Below are positions 1-10,911 of a stretch of DNA of 61,530 nt, one piece after another. The notes under the pieces were generated by a model, which was not told the origin of the DNA, made no database searches, and was given only the letters and a program-made list of their open reading frames with translations. Position 1 is the first letter of the stretch, and each line of letters starts with the position of its first letter. Position numbers and translations under genes: made by a program. Source of the DNA: Lineolata rhizophorae (Eukaryota > Ascomycota > Dothideomycetes > Lineolatales > Lineolataceae); contig MU001702.1 of the NCBI GenBank assembly GCA_010093515.1, positions 96,021 to 157,550 on the forward strand. The letters are read 5' to 3'.

Positions 1-55
1 CAGGATGGCTGGGTGGGCCACTAGGTGGTGTGGGCCACTAGGTGGTGGATTACGT
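1..55. mobile_element. Terminus of a pogo-like DNA transposon, running off the left edge
   Basis: Two exact 17-bp tandem copies (14-30 and 31-47) are followed by GGATTACGT and then TA. Read in reverse from base 55 the end begins ACGTAATCCACCACC. This matches, at about 37 of the first 45 positions and with the same 17-bp period, the transposon end that starts at 61240. Because that right-hand end belongs to an element with a pogo-type zinc knuckle, I infer that this is the terminal inverted repeat of a related element whose body lies outside the window. TA at 56-57 would be the target dinucleotide. Only one end is visible, so the duplication cannot be confirmed. Confidence 0.6.
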
Positions 56-57
56 TA

Positions 58-1562
58 CTCGTTTTATAGATATTCAGCTTCAAAATTTTCTTTTTCCCTT
101 TTGAAAACTTCGCCATACAGACCATTAGTGATCTCTGAACTTTTCGGATGACTTTAAATTAGAGACAAAGTTGTCCAAAAGGCGCTACATCATATGGATT
201 TACGCAAAAATAGAAGAATAACTTATTCAGTTGCACAAGGCCTGGAGGACGACTTAGGTCAATACATCTTTCTCAATTGAAGAATCAGGCAGTTCTGCTT
301 TGACGCTTAACATTTTTCCCGCAAAAAGACGAATAGAATAGCACAAGTTAAGAAACTACCAAACGTTCGATAAACCCGAGTGCTATGCAAACGATTCTTT
401 TCTTATATATAAGAAATTACTTGATAAACTTGCTTGAGTGATGAAGAAAGTAGCTTGCAAAAGCTTATTCCATAAGAGATTTAAAACTAAATGAGCGGCA
501 ATGGTCGTGCCTACGCCATGGGTGGATCACGACATTTTATTCGCGAATGAATGTGGATAGGTAACAGAAGAGAAGAAATCGAGCAAAATAGACAAGCTAG
601 CAATATTGAGAAATTATATGTATATCGACGCTATCACATGGTAATATCGTAAGCCTCGAAATGAAGATAGTTATTGTGACAATATTAGGTGGCCCATTTG
701 GGCCTAGTTTGCCAACCCCCGACAGGGATCCAAGTGTATTTATGCAGCTCTGCTCTGTAGATAATGTCAATTGATTTGGCCTACCCATTCCAGATTTCCA
801 CCAGCATCTGACAGTTACACTTTACACAGGCAAACGAGGACATACTACTTCCTAGCCTAGTAGGGCTTTCTATTCTAAGCTGTGTCACTATAAAAGGATA
901 AAGGGATAACAGACGTCGCATTGTGGTTGGACCCATGCCTAGCTACACTAGACTCGACCAGTCATTCGGCTTAGTAGAAATGGTAGATGTAGGACGACAT
1001 TAGGCGGTACGTCGCTTTCTAAAGATTATTAGGTATTGAAAAGCACGAGTACGTGCTGCATTCGTAAGGGTGAAAACATCAATGTGCTAAATGCGAATAA
1101 CTACGCGACAAGACATATGAAGCAGATGGCCTGAAAAGTAGCCAAGCACACAGGAAACTAGGTCGAGAGAAGTGACATGTCTTCTACTTGAAAGTTAGAA
1201 ATGTCACGTGAGGGTTGTTTAGGCACTGATTAAGCTAAGGCCGTGCGCTCTCGTCTGACCAATGGAGCATTTTGTGGGCCAGATGTGCTGTGGGGCAGCC
1301 CAGATTGCGCTCGGCGACGGTCGCGTCATCCTTCTGGCTGCTCACACCTGACACCCTCTTTCACGCGCCCAGTCTGCAACTATCCGTACCCTTAGATACA
1401 CTGTTCCACATTCGTTTGCTGCACGCCGTTGTTTGTTGCCTCTGCCTGCATGAGACTGTCTTGCTTGCAGGCCCTATTTATTCTCTGTCGTCCGCTCACG
1501 CCTGAACATGCTTGCGCGATCTAACCAACTGATCAATCGTTCATACGAGAAGCAATTGCAGA
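58..1562. other. AT-rich gene-free stretch and promoter of the Smr gene
   Basis: No convincing coding sequence is seen on either strand; the short open frames match no family I know and lack coding character. The right end holds likely promoter signals for the following gene: an E-box CACGTG at 1205-1210 and a CCAAT box at 1259-1263, about 350 and 300 bp upstream of the proposed start. The first kilobase is AT-rich and adjoins the transposon end, so it may include old decayed repeats. Confidence 0.5.
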
Positions 1563-3407
1563 ATGGGTGAGGCATTGAAAGCAGAGCTTGAGGTATGAAA
1601 TATATCCTGTTTTCCCAGAAAGCCTTTTCTTGTAATAATGAACCTGCAGCAACTTTACTGTCCACCGTTGGAAGAAGCACTCTTCTACGCGATTGTTAGC
1701 GATTATGACTTAGGGAAACCAGAGCAAATCCAGCAGGCGCGCGACCAGCTGGACATCATCAAGGCCCACGCCCTCGTTGAGCAGGAAGATGCCTTGTTTG
1801 ACCCCTCGGGCAGTAGCGGCCAAATTGCGGCAAGCGACGTCAACAACAGTTTCTCCCTGGAGCGCACTGGGTCGTCTGGCAAATCGGCGCGGCAATCCTC
1901 ATCGGAAGAGACAGGTGTAACGTCGTTGTCGGGCAACCTTATTGACCTGAGGATTAACGGATCGAACACAAGTAGCGAGATAGACTTTCGAGGCGCTGCT
2001 GACTCGACCGAGAGTGAAGACCTCCCGATTGCGGACAAAGAGGCCCTACTTGTCAGCATGTTCCCGGATGAACCTCCCTCAAAGATCTCGTTCATCCTCA
2101 AGAAGTGCGATGGCAAGTACAGCCGGGCACTCGACGAGCTGCTTAATCTTCAACTTGTATTAGAACTTGAGCGTAGCGGCGCGCAAGAAGCCGTCTCGAA
2201 AGGCATCGACGCGTTTGCCGAGGAGTTTGTCCAGCCTCGTGGCCGCAAGTCGAAGAGGAAGTACAAAGATAAGTCGTCTGAATGGAGCTACGTCGAGCCG
2301 CAATTATCTTCACCGAGGGCAGGCCGGAAAGTCGCAAACAAATGGACGACGGCCGGAAAGGAGATCGATTTCCTGGAAAGCAGGGTCGACGCCCATAGAG
2401 GCGTTGTGTCCAATTTGTACCACCAGAATGGCGCCAGTCTATCAGCGACAATCGGTGCGTTGCTCGAAGGGGACCAAAAAGCCCAGGAAACCTCCAAGCA
2501 TTTTCCAAATGATATTATCGAGGCCAACGCCTCTGAACTCAAGGAGGAGTTCGGTGCTCTAAGCATCAAGCAGGCCCTCGCGCTTATACGTCTCACATAC
2601 CCGTCGACCGCCAATGCCCACGAAGTCGCCAAGGCGTTTCTCGCTCCAGCACCCTCATCCCAGGCCGGCGGCTTGCAAGTCGTGCAGCAGTACTCGCCGC
2701 TCTCGGCCAACGTGGAGTCCGGCGCCTCTAGCGCGCTCTCGTCGGCGGGGCGCGGCCCCGCGACCGTCTCGCGCTCTGTTGCGGCGCCATCTTCATCCTC
2801 TGCCCCAACCTCGCGCTCTCCAACACCGGCCTCCTCGCCTGGGTGGGTCACCATCGGCCCATCCCGCCAGCCCGCCAACGGCAACGGGAATGGTGCCTAC
2901 ACGCCTCCACGGGGTACCTCGGCCGACATGGCTTCGGCCCGCGCATCGGCCTACGCCAGCGCCGCCGCGGCGCGGCGCGCGGCGCGCTCCGACCCGCTCA
3001 TGGCTGCTGCGGTTGCGCACTACAGCTCAGTCGGGCAGACCTACACCGAGGCGATGGCAGCGCAGACCTCGGCTGAGGCGGACGCATTGGTCGCGGCGCA
3101 AAGCACGGCCACGTCGGTGGACCTGCATGGCGTGGGTGTGCGGGACGGCGTGCGCATCGCGCGGGAGCGCGTGAATGCGTGGTGGAATGGCCTAGGCGAG
3201 GAGCGGATCGGATGGGATAGAAAGGTGGGGAAGGGCGAGGTGGAAGGGTTTAGGATAGTGACAGGCGTGGGAAGGCATTCGGATGGGGGGAGGGCAAAGG
3301 TGGGTCCCGCGGTGGCGAAGATGTTGGTTGGGGAGGGGTGGAAGATTGAAGTTAAGGGTGGTGTGCTGGAAGTGTTGGGGTTGAGGATGAGGATGAGGAG
3401 GAAGTAG
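1563..3407 (+). CDS. CUE and Smr domain protein (Cue2/N4BP2-type)
   Basis: Predicted 595-residue protein. A CUE-like ubiquitin-binding helix bundle lies near residues 139-181 (MFP motif at its start). A long Ser/Ala/Pro-rich linker follows, then a DUF1771-like helix and a C-terminal Smr domain with VDLHG and the TGVGRHSDGG loop. Proteins of this architecture, yeast Cue2 and human N4BP2, bind stalled or collided ribosomes and cut mRNA in no-go decay; the same role is inferred here. I prefer a two-exon model: exon 1 at 1563-1592 (MGEALKAELE), intron 1593-1649 (GTATGA...CTGCAG), exon 2 from 1650 (QLYCPPLEEALFYAI). An unspliced start at ATG 1638 also reads into the same frame but gives a shorter N terminus. 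The conserved LYCPPLEEALF segment sits at the junction. Confidence 0.85.
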
Positions 3408-4137
3408 GTAGGTAAGGTGGTGATTTCGTTCTGTTCTGAGGTGTGTGATGATAATGTGGGAAGTTAGCTTGTATCAGCTCCTGCCCGAAATAGGGCCTGT
3501 TTCACGAAAAGTAAGTCACAGTGCGTTGGCGACACGGCGTCTCCGGGATAGGAGTCACCCTTAGATGGGTATCCACTGGACGGCGCGTATTTCGGTATAC
3601 TGGCTTTGAATTTCGGATAGTTAGAAAGCTGGCCTCGCTTTAAGAGAGATGGTTGTAATTTTATCCCTCTGTTTTTTTCATGTCCAGGAGTATATTGTAA
3701 CGTGTATTGTATTTGTAACTACGAGTGCTTTTCCACTGTGATTTTTGAATAGTGTGACGGAGGGATTAACCAAAGGTAGAGAGAGCACTGATATCTTTAC
3801 ATGCGGTTAATCTGAAGATGATTCTAGTACTTCACAAATACTTTGAAGTGGGGCTCTTATTAGAGTAAACCTGCCTCGTTTGCGCATCTTCAGGTCTATG
3901 TTGCGAAGTAATCGTTCTAGGGAAAGTCAATCGAGCAGTGGCGGTAAATGGGATAAAAGAAAAGTTCTTCAAAGAAAACTTATACGCGAACCAATACAAA
4001 TTTTCGGTCGACACTTAAAACTTGGATCCCTTCTAGATCCTGCAAATATATTATTCATCCAAAATATCTCCTTCGCAAACCCATGTCACACTTTCATCTT
4101 TTTCATAGTCGTAGAAATACATCATGTACATGCTCAC
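3408..4137. other. Convergent intergenic region
   Basis: This 730-bp stretch lies between the 3' ends of the Smr gene (+) and the methionine sulfoxide reductase gene (-). I see only 3' UTR-like, AT-rich sequence and no supported gene, RNA or repeat. Confidence 0.5.
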
Positions 4138-4814
4138 TCAAACCTTCGCCTCTTCTTTCTTCCCCTCTCCCTCTCCAGCATCAAACTTGATGCTCACACT
4201 ATTAACACAGTGCCTTTCATCCGTCGGCGTCGGATACCCCTCTCCCTTAAACACGTGCCCTAGATGTCCTCCGCAGTTACTGCACACGATCTCGGTGCGC
4301 TCCATGCCGAAGGTGCGGTCCGTGTGCCGCGTGATAGCGCCCGGCACGGCGTCGAAGAATGCTGGCCATCCGCACCCGGACTTAAACTTATGGTCCGCCT
4401 TGTAGAGCGGGGCACCGCAGCCGGCGCAAGCGTACAGGCCCTCGGAAGGGTAGTGCTTGTCATATTTGCCGCTGAAAGGGGCCTCCGTGCCCTTTTCACG
4501 AAGAATGCGGAATTGCTCTAGACATGGAGTTAGTGCGTTGTGCAAAAGTTTGGTTGAGCCAATTGACGCATACCTTGGTTCAAAATCGCCTGCCACTCCT
4601 CCTTGCTCTTCTGCACTGGGTGCGACATGTTTTGCGAGGACGTGGAACTGCCGCTGCTGAAAAGAGCGCCAAAGAAGGGGATCGTGGGCATAGACTTGCG
4701 CGCGAGCGGCCTGGTAGACGCGACGGTGAAGGGTGGCGGAGGTGCGGATCTGGTCGCGAAGCTGGCGAAGGAGTTGAAGGCGTGGACGATGGAAGTGAAG
4801 CTGGGGATCCGCAT
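4138..4814 (-). CDS. MXR2: Peptide-methionine (R)-S-oxide reductase (MsrB)
   Basis: Predicted 206-residue enzyme that reduces methionine-R-sulfoxide in proteins using thioredoxin. Two exons: 4814-4574 and 4517-4138, with a 56-bp intron (4518-4573, GTATGC...CTAG, branch CACTAAC). The SelR domain is complete: two zinc-binding CxxC pairs (CAGCG and CSNCG), the GCGWPAF motif, and the catalytic RHCVNSVSIKF segment, with Cys rather than selenocysteine. About 60 residues precede the domain and are rich in Arg, Ser, Phe and Ala without acidic residues, which fits a mitochondrial targeting peptide; ATG 4814 was chosen to include it. A second in-frame Met shortly before HPVQKSKEEW could give a cytosolic form by leaky scanning. 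The family assignment is secure; dual targeting is inference. Confidence 0.95.
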
Positions 4815-5286
4815 AGAGGACGGATAGTTATATATTCGGCTTAAGGTTAAGGGGCTCCAAAATGACGCAGGTGAGCTGGATAATGCCTCTAAATGATAAT
4901 GGAATCTTTTGTTCGAAAGGACGTAGGTGAGACGGCGCGATAAACCGAAATATCTTAAAATGCGGAAATGCGGCTTTTCCATTGACTGTTTCAAGGTGTC
5001 GAGGTTGACAGATCATGCATGTGGCCAATGGCGGCCCCGGATCTAGGGTATTTGTCATGGCGTCATCCGCCGCTTCGTAGCGGGCCCCCCTCCGATACCG
5101 CCACGCCACACTAGCCACGGATTATTGCAACAGGCTAACGAACAAGTTGCTAAGCTCATTGTTCGCAGGACACCTCGGATGTTTGTAAAACTGGTGCAGT
5201 CAAACACGCTCGCAAAATTGATCGAGCGAGGGATGTACAACAAGCGGGCGTTATCCAAAATTCCCTTCATCCCTGCTTCAACCTCC
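4815..5286. other. Short intergenic region, MsrB promoter
   Basis: A 472-bp gap between two minus-strand genes. It should carry the MsrB promoter and the 3' UTR of the 705-residue gene. No recognisable motif or gene is seen. Confidence 0.4.
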
Positions 5287-7404
5287 CTACCTTCTCCACC
5301 AGCTCGGCGGCAACGGTATGCTATCGTAAATGCTGTCTGGTAACAGCATACTCGCTGTAACCTCTTCCTCCATCTCGCCATCATCGCTCCCATCACTATC
5401 CGCGACAGCCCAGCTTTCATTCTCCTTCCGGCTCTTATTACGCATGTGGCCGCTCTTAACTTTCTGGTGCGGTGAAGAGAAGTCGTGGGATTTCTGCGAC
5501 AATAGACTGTATATGGCTGGCTCTTGCTCCACCAACTTGGGAGATCGTACGTTTGACGATATGGTATGAACGTTTCCGTCAGACTGTCGCTGTTGTGTAC
5601 GCTGGTCGTAGGGAGAATAGTCGCTCGGAACCACAGTGGAGATCTGAGATTGCGGGATGGAATGATGCATCGATGACGGCTGAGAGGTCCGAGAGGCGTT
5701 CGTGTTTTGCTGGAGATCTCTCGAAGAATTTTGCTTCGAGACAAACTGCGCAATGGCGGCCGGGTGAGAAGGGCTACTATGAACGCTACCTGCTATAATA
5801 TCGGCAGGTTCATCAACCCCATCTGAATCTTGTATTCCATTGTTGTATCCGCGGATAAGACTTGGCGGATCTGAAGGTAGCTCCTCGTCTAAAGTGGCAT
5901 CGGTGTGGTCTAGGTCATACGTGCCATTCGGGGCTGAACCATGCGTCTCGGCATACTCGCGGGCTTGTTCTGGTTCATTCCTAAGAATCGGGTATTGTGG
6001 AGTGCCCGATTTTGCATATTCATGGTCGTCCTGAAAGTCCAAACGGCCGTCAGTGTCATCGGAGGACTCCTCATCTTCCGAGTCTGGCACCTCTCGCTTT
6101 ATCGTCCACTTGGGCCGTTCGCGCGAATGGCTACGGGGGCTCCCTGCCAATTTCTCTTCGTCTTCGTCCTGTGAGTTAGGGATCTGGCGTTTATTTACTT
6201 CCCTACGAGCTGGCGCTTTTTCGAAGTTGATACACGGGATGGATTGGCTCTGAGGTTCGTTCTCGGCCCGCGCCCTAGTTTTCTGTTGGGTACGGTTGGC
6301 TCGCAAATATTTAGAAGTTCGCTGGCTTGGTGTGTCAGGTACAAGGTCTTCGTTGAATGAGCGGTCTCTGAGAGGCGAGCGGCGGAACGTGCGACGAGTA
6401 GAAGGAGTTGCATGTAAAGAACCTTCAGGTGTTTGTGAAGAAGGGACTAGAGTCCGACGAGTCGGAGTAGATGCTGCAGTTGCAAGAGGCTGTACTGGTG
6501 GCATCATTCGCATAAGGGAACCTGGCGATGGTCGATCTGGATCACTCTTAATGAGAAGTTGGTCGTCTCTTGCATCACCATTAGGTTCAGGGTTTTCACC
6601 CTCATCCATCGCACCGACATGGTCGTATGCCAGCCTATCATTGCGATCATCCTCGTTTGCGGTCACCTCGCTCTCCTCCGAGTCCGAAATGCGACCCCTC
6701 AGAAGCAAATCCGGCATCTGCGTCAATGTGGTTTGACCCCTTTCCTTCGCAAGCTGTCTCCTTCTTGCCTTCCGCACTGTCGTTCTCGTCGGTTGGAAAT
6801 CCTCATCTTCGCTCCCTTCAGCCCTCTCCTCAGGATACCCTTGGACTTGGCGCCACCTTTGTGTGAGTGTTGCCTGGTCCCTAGCACGACCCAGCAGCTT
6901 CCGTTTCTTGGTAATCGGCGCGGACGCAGGGGTACCCACCACGTTTCTCCCATGTTCTTCATCGGCTACTCGCCTCCTTCTTTTCCTCAGCTGGTGCATA
7001 CGGTCTTCCCTTCCACTTTCGTCTGCGAGTCTATCGGGCTCAAGCCGCAGCTCTTCAGCTCCTTCAGCGCCCTTTTCACTCCTTTCCTCTGGCATGTCTA
7101 CATGCATTACTTCCTGCTCCTTGTCCGCTTGTCCTGCTTGCTCTCCCATCTCCTCTTCGTCTGTGTCCGCTTCGTCATTACCGCCCTCCACCATCAAAGT
7201 TCCGCCCCCAAAATCCGCCATTTGGGTCAGCGTTTTCTGCGCTTGCGCCAGATCTCTACGCCTCATCGCATCCCCTGCGCGTATCGGTCGACGCACAACG
7301 CGGCGCCGCTCGGGGAAGTAGCGCTGGTGCATTACGGGGCGGGCTTCGAATAACACGTCGGGATTGGGACGTTTGAGGCGGCCGCGGGGGCGGCCGGATA
7401 CCAT
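5287..7404 (-). CDS. Disordered nuclear-type protein with three QxTLTQ modules
   Basis: Single open frame of 705 residues, ATG at 7404. No known domain is recognised. The protein is rich in charged residues and Ser, with acidic runs and many KKRK- or RRRR-type basic clusters (for example near residues 141-145 and 166-169) suggesting nuclear localisation. A short module occurs three times: basic residues, then QKTLTQ (56-61), QATLTQ (177-182) and QTTLTQ (224-229), each followed by a hydrophobic/aromatic stretch (MADF, RWRQV, MPDLL). This resembles a degenerate PCNA-binding (PIP-like) motif, but that is only an analogy. The C terminus (SIYDSIPLPPSWWRR) looks constrained. Function unknown; a chromatin or DNA-repair scaffold is the best guess from composition. 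Confidence 0.75.
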   Translation of the reverse strand: MVSGRPRGRLKRPNPDVLFEARPVMHQRYFPERRRVVRRPIRAGDAMRRRDLAQAQKTLTQMADFGGGTLMVEGGNDEADTDEEEMGEQAGQADKEQEVMHVDMPEERSEKGAEGAEELRLEPDRLADESGREDRMHQLRKRRRRVADEEHGRNVVGTPASAPITKKRKLLGRARDQATLTQRWRQVQGYPEERAEGSEDEDFQPTRTTVRKARRRQLAKERGQTTLTQMPDLLLRGRISDSEESEVTANEDDRNDRLAYDHVGAMDEGENPEPNGDARDDQLLIKSDPDRPSPGSLMRMMPPVQPLATAASTPTRRTLVPSSQTPEGSLHATPSTRRTFRRSPLRDRSFNEDLVPDTPSQRTSKYLRANRTQQKTRARAENEPQSQSIPCINFEKAPARREVNKRQIPNSQDEDEEKLAGSPRSHSRERPKWTIKREVPDSEDEESSDDTDGRLDFQDDHEYAKSGTPQYPILRNEPEQAREYAETHGSAPNGTYDLDHTDATLDEELPSDPPSLIRGYNNGIQDSDGVDEPADIIAGSVHSSPSHPAAIAQFVSKQNSSRDLQQNTNASRTSQPSSMHHSIPQSQISTVVPSDYSPYDQRTQQRQSDGNVHTISSNVRSPKLVEQEPAIYSLLSQKSHDFSSPHQKVKSGHMRNKSRKENESWAVADSDGSDDGEMEEEVTASMLLPDSIYDSIPLPPSWWRR

Positions 7405-8037
7405 TTTGGTAGAGTTGTTGTAGTAGTGGAAGACGATGATAAAGGTAGATTAAGAGGAGAGATTTATAGAGGTACAACGAGTGCTGAAGATCCGGAGACC
7501 ATGTGATTCCGTGCGATGGAGGCGCCAGAGGGCGAGTTAGAGCGCAGGAAGACGCGTCTGTTGGATCGTGTCGCGCGCTACGCGACAAGCGAGCCAGAAA
7601 CCCAGAAACGGTTAGTAGGACAACATTAAGCTGGCACATTGCTGGTGACGTAAATTTAATGTACTAGCTGCAAATAACCCACCAAAAAATTAATGTCTAA
7701 TGAATTAGCAGATTACAGATATCATTGTTACCCAATTGCATCTTTTGCGCCTAATGATTTTTTTTTTCCAAACTTTGGACCGTTTGGCACGGTCACAAGC
7801 TCCATAATCAGTAGAAATAATAAAACAAGCTGGCATTGGTGAAAGCAGATAGCAACGACCAACGGCCCTTGCAGTCACGATCCGAATATACTATCATTCC
7901 TACCCCGACTGACTATGAAAAAGACCGGATAGCCCCACCTGTCACCCAGACTCTTCATCCGTCTCCTAGTGTTGACATCTTTGTCAACCTGCAAGAATCT
8001 ATCCCAGTGCCCCAAGAAGTCTATAGAACGCCGTGAA
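7405..8037. other. Intergenic region upstream of the 705-residue gene
   Basis: A 633-bp region expected to hold the promoter of the minus-strand 705-residue gene and the 3' UTR of the next minus-strand gene. It contains a T9 run near 7760. One small open frame on the plus strand begins with a non-ATG codon and has no family resemblance, so it was left out. Confidence 0.4.
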
Positions 8038-8924
8038 TCATCTTGAAACTCCGACGAGCATCTTGAGCGGTGACGGTGTTCTCAAGCGGCGTAGCCAGTG
8101 TGGAAGATCGCGTCCTTGACAACCTATCTCCAAACGAAGTTAGTCTGTTCACACAACAGTAGCGCATAACCAACTAACAGCACCACCACTTAAGAATGTA
8201 TACCGACCTCGATATCTGGAGTCTTGACGCGCTCACCAACTACCTCCCTCCAAAGGATGGTATTTCCTTCCTCGACCTTATGGAACAGCTCCGGATCCAA
8301 CAGGCCCTTACCCGGCAGCACAAATTCAATTTGATCAGATTCCATTTCAAAATGAGTGGCGACGGCATCGCGGGCCTCCAACATGTGCGCGTGCTCCCAG
8401 ACGATCAATTTGACGGACATGTCGTCTTCAAGAGAGGCATGAATGCACAACAGGGTAGTGGTACGCTCAGGGCAGACAGAGGCGCGCGCTGCAGCTACCT
8501 GCTCATTATCTGTAGTCGAGCCCACAATAATCGCCGGACGGTCGACCTCTGGCATCGTGATCGTGAAACGAGGCTGTGGGCCGCCAGAAGAGGAAGGAAT
8601 GCGTGCCTGCCTTACAGTGGCTGAATCGGAAGCGATGGTGGCCGGAACATCCTCTGCATTCTCACCGGCCTCAGACGAAGAAGACGAAGAGTCGCTGTCG
8701 AAAATATGGTCGGCAGCTTCAAGTGCGGCCGCAATGCGAGACATGTGGTCGATGTGGATGCCCTGGCGCTGAGACACATCGCGGACGAGACTATAAACCG
8801 CCACGCGGAGCTCACGTAGCTGTTGCGACGTGATATCATCGCGAGCGACGGCAGGGCCAACGCGATGATCACCACCTTCCGTATTGGTGGGACTCGGGAC
8901 CCTAAATTCTTGCGGGTGTGCCAT
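8038..8924 (-). CDS. Small protein with possible ubiquitin-like fold, two exons
   Basis: I propose 268 residues in two exons: 8924-8204 and 8123-8038, with an 80-bp intron (8124-8203). The donor is GTATAC, the branch site GACTAAC lies about 20 bases before the acceptor GATAG, and both frames join cleanly. Without splicing the frame stops about five codons into the intron and gives 244 residues. The N-terminal third has helices and a Ser8/acidic run (DSDSSSSSSEAGE). Residues about 165-225 (VKLIVW, a helix, then DQIEFVLPGKGLLDPE and GNTI) resemble the strand-helix-strand order of a beta-grasp, ubiquitin-like domain; this is a pattern judgement only. The spliced tail is basic (PHWLRRLRTPSPLKM). 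Function unknown. Confidence 0.65.
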
Positions 8925-9650
8925 TATAAGCCAATAGACTCGTGACTTGAGCTTTTTGACGGTGAGATTTTACAAGGAAGACACCCGAGGCTTGTGATGC
9001 GTATCGATGGTAGTTATGGTGGTGATTGTTGCCAACAGAACTGGAAGTTGTGTTTCGTACGCGTTATAGTATTGGACGTGCAATTAGCTAGACGCGGTAG
9101 CAATGGCACTTGTGGCCACAACTATGGACTGAAGGGCCCAAATAAAGGTGAGGCTCGGAGGTTATTTGGAGTGGCGATATTCTGAAAGGTGAAAAGTAGA
9201 GACAAGAGGAGGCCTTGTTAGTTTATTGAGCAGGAGTTGGACAAGATACGGGGCCGTAGCGAGCGGGAGCGGTTATGATGAAAGAACCTGCTGGTGATGT
9301 TGCAGTTCGCTTACGATGAAGAAGTAAGAAAGGAAAGTTATGGGCCGATGTGGGATTATAGAGGGTTGAGAACATTGCCTGATTATGTAAGGTGCGCAAA
9401 CTTGCTGTTGTTTAGGCAGCAAAGTTGGCAGGAGCAAAGGGTGAAATGGTCGCAGGTGAATTTTGTTTTGTAGGCGGCGCCCAGCAAGGCATCCATGATC
9501 ATGGCTTGCGGACATATCGTACACGAGTGAATTGGATGCTTTGAATAGTGAAGGCATTCTACATCTACAATAAACACCAGAAAAGCCCGTCAAAGTTATA
9601 GTCTGTGAGCATTTACGTGGCACAGAAATGAGGAGCGACGCAATGCCTAC
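8925..9650. other. Intergenic region downstream of COQ5
   Basis: A 726-bp stretch with the promoter of the preceding minus-strand gene and the COQ5 3' UTR. Open frames here are short and show no family features. Confidence 0.4.
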
Positions 9651-10684
9651 CTATTGAGGCGCTGAACCTTCCACGGGCTTGATACCTTTATGTATGGCTG
9701 CAATGCCCATGCTCAAATCTTCCCACCCTCTTCCCGGCACAATGAACCCTGCATCCATGATCATATCCTTAAATTCAGTCTGATTGGGGAACTGCGCAAT
9801 GCTCTCCACAAGATACTGGTAGCTATCCCTATCACCGGCCACCAATTGTCCAATCAGCGGAATCGCGCCGAAGCTCCAGCGCTGATATGCAGCATCAAAA
9901 GCGGTGTTATTGACCTTGCTAAACTCCAGGCAGGCGAACGCGCCGCCTGGACGCAGCACCCGATACGCCTCCCGAAGCGCCTTCTCCTTATTTGTAAAGT
10001 TGCGGATTCCAAACGCTACCGTGTACAAATCGACCGAGTTATCCGGTATGTTCACGAGGTTCTCCGCATTGGCCTCAACGAAAGACAGCCGCGAAGAGCG
10101 AGCATATGGCGTAGCGAGTGCGCGTTTGCGCCCCTCTGCCAGCATGTCGAGGTTGATGTCCGTAACCGTGACACGCGTCGTGTAATCATTGTGGACGTTT
10201 GACGCATGGTCTAGGAGGCGGAAGGCAATGTCGCCGGTTCCACCCGCGACATCGAGGATATTCCAGCCGCGCGGGAGAGCATTTGAGGGCGGGGAAGCAG
10301 ACAGAGGGTTTGTTCCTGGGTCCAGGCCTCGGACAAAGTAGTCCTTCCAAAGGCGGTGGACGCCAAGGGACATCAGGTCATTCATAGTGTCGTACGAGGA
10401 GGCGACCGAAGAGAAGACGGCACCCACTGCAGGATAGATCAGCTTCAGTAGGAATGCTCATGGATACGTGCTGGCCTACCTCTAGCTTCTTTGAGACCAG
10501 TCGCAATCTTCTCGAACCCGAAATATGTGGTCGATAGGCCATCGTCTAGCTGTGAAGTTGATTTTTGTTGCTGCGCATCCCTCAAGCAAGAGGAGAAACA
10601 TCTACAATGGCGCACTATCACCGGTCGCACAATGCTCTGGGGTATTCGGCGCCTAAACAGCGCAATTCGAGGCGGAATTGCCAT
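9651..10684 (-). CDS. COQ5: Ubiquinone biosynthesis C-methyltransferase COQ5
   Basis: Predicted 326-residue mitochondrial SAM-dependent enzyme of the UbiE/COQ5 family, which adds the C5 methyl group to the benzoquinol ring in coenzyme Q synthesis and works in the matrix-side CoQ synthome. Two exons: 10684-10480 and 10426-9651; the 53-bp intron (10427-10479, GTAGGC...CTGCAG) joins TGLKEAR to VGAVFSSVASSYDTMNDLMS, a family hallmark. Visible motifs: SAM-binding LDVAGGTGDIAFRL, the acidic post-I DINLDML, and YRVLRPGGAFACLEFSKV. ATG 10684 opens an Arg-rich presequence (MAIPPRIALFRRR...). An open frame extends upstream but only with a non-ATG codon. It is divergent to the BCKDH E1-alpha gene with 227 bp between the two starts. 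Confidence 0.96.
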
Positions 10685-10911
10685 GGTGAAGTGCTGAGTA
10701 TATAACAATGGGAAACAGTTTCTCTGTAGCTTGAGGCACGACGTTGAGACAGCTTGGCTAAACAGGGATACTCGGTTGGTCCACGGCTACTGGCCGCGCC
10801 AACTGCAAACGAACTAATGGGCCGACAATAGCCGAAAGGCCTGTCCAACTTAAAGTAGACTTCCCCCGACATCCATTTTGAGAGCTTTTCGCAAAATGCG
10901 CCTTTTGCAAC
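10685..10911. promoter_or_regulatory. Bidirectional promoter between COQ5 and BCKDHA
   Basis: Only 227 bp separate the start codons of two divergent genes for mitochondrial matrix enzymes, so the segment must hold both promoters and both 5' UTRs. No CCAAT box was found. A GTATATAAC stretch lies about 15 bases from the COQ5 start, too close for a TATA box acting on that gene. Co-regulation is inferred from the layout only. Confidence 0.6.
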
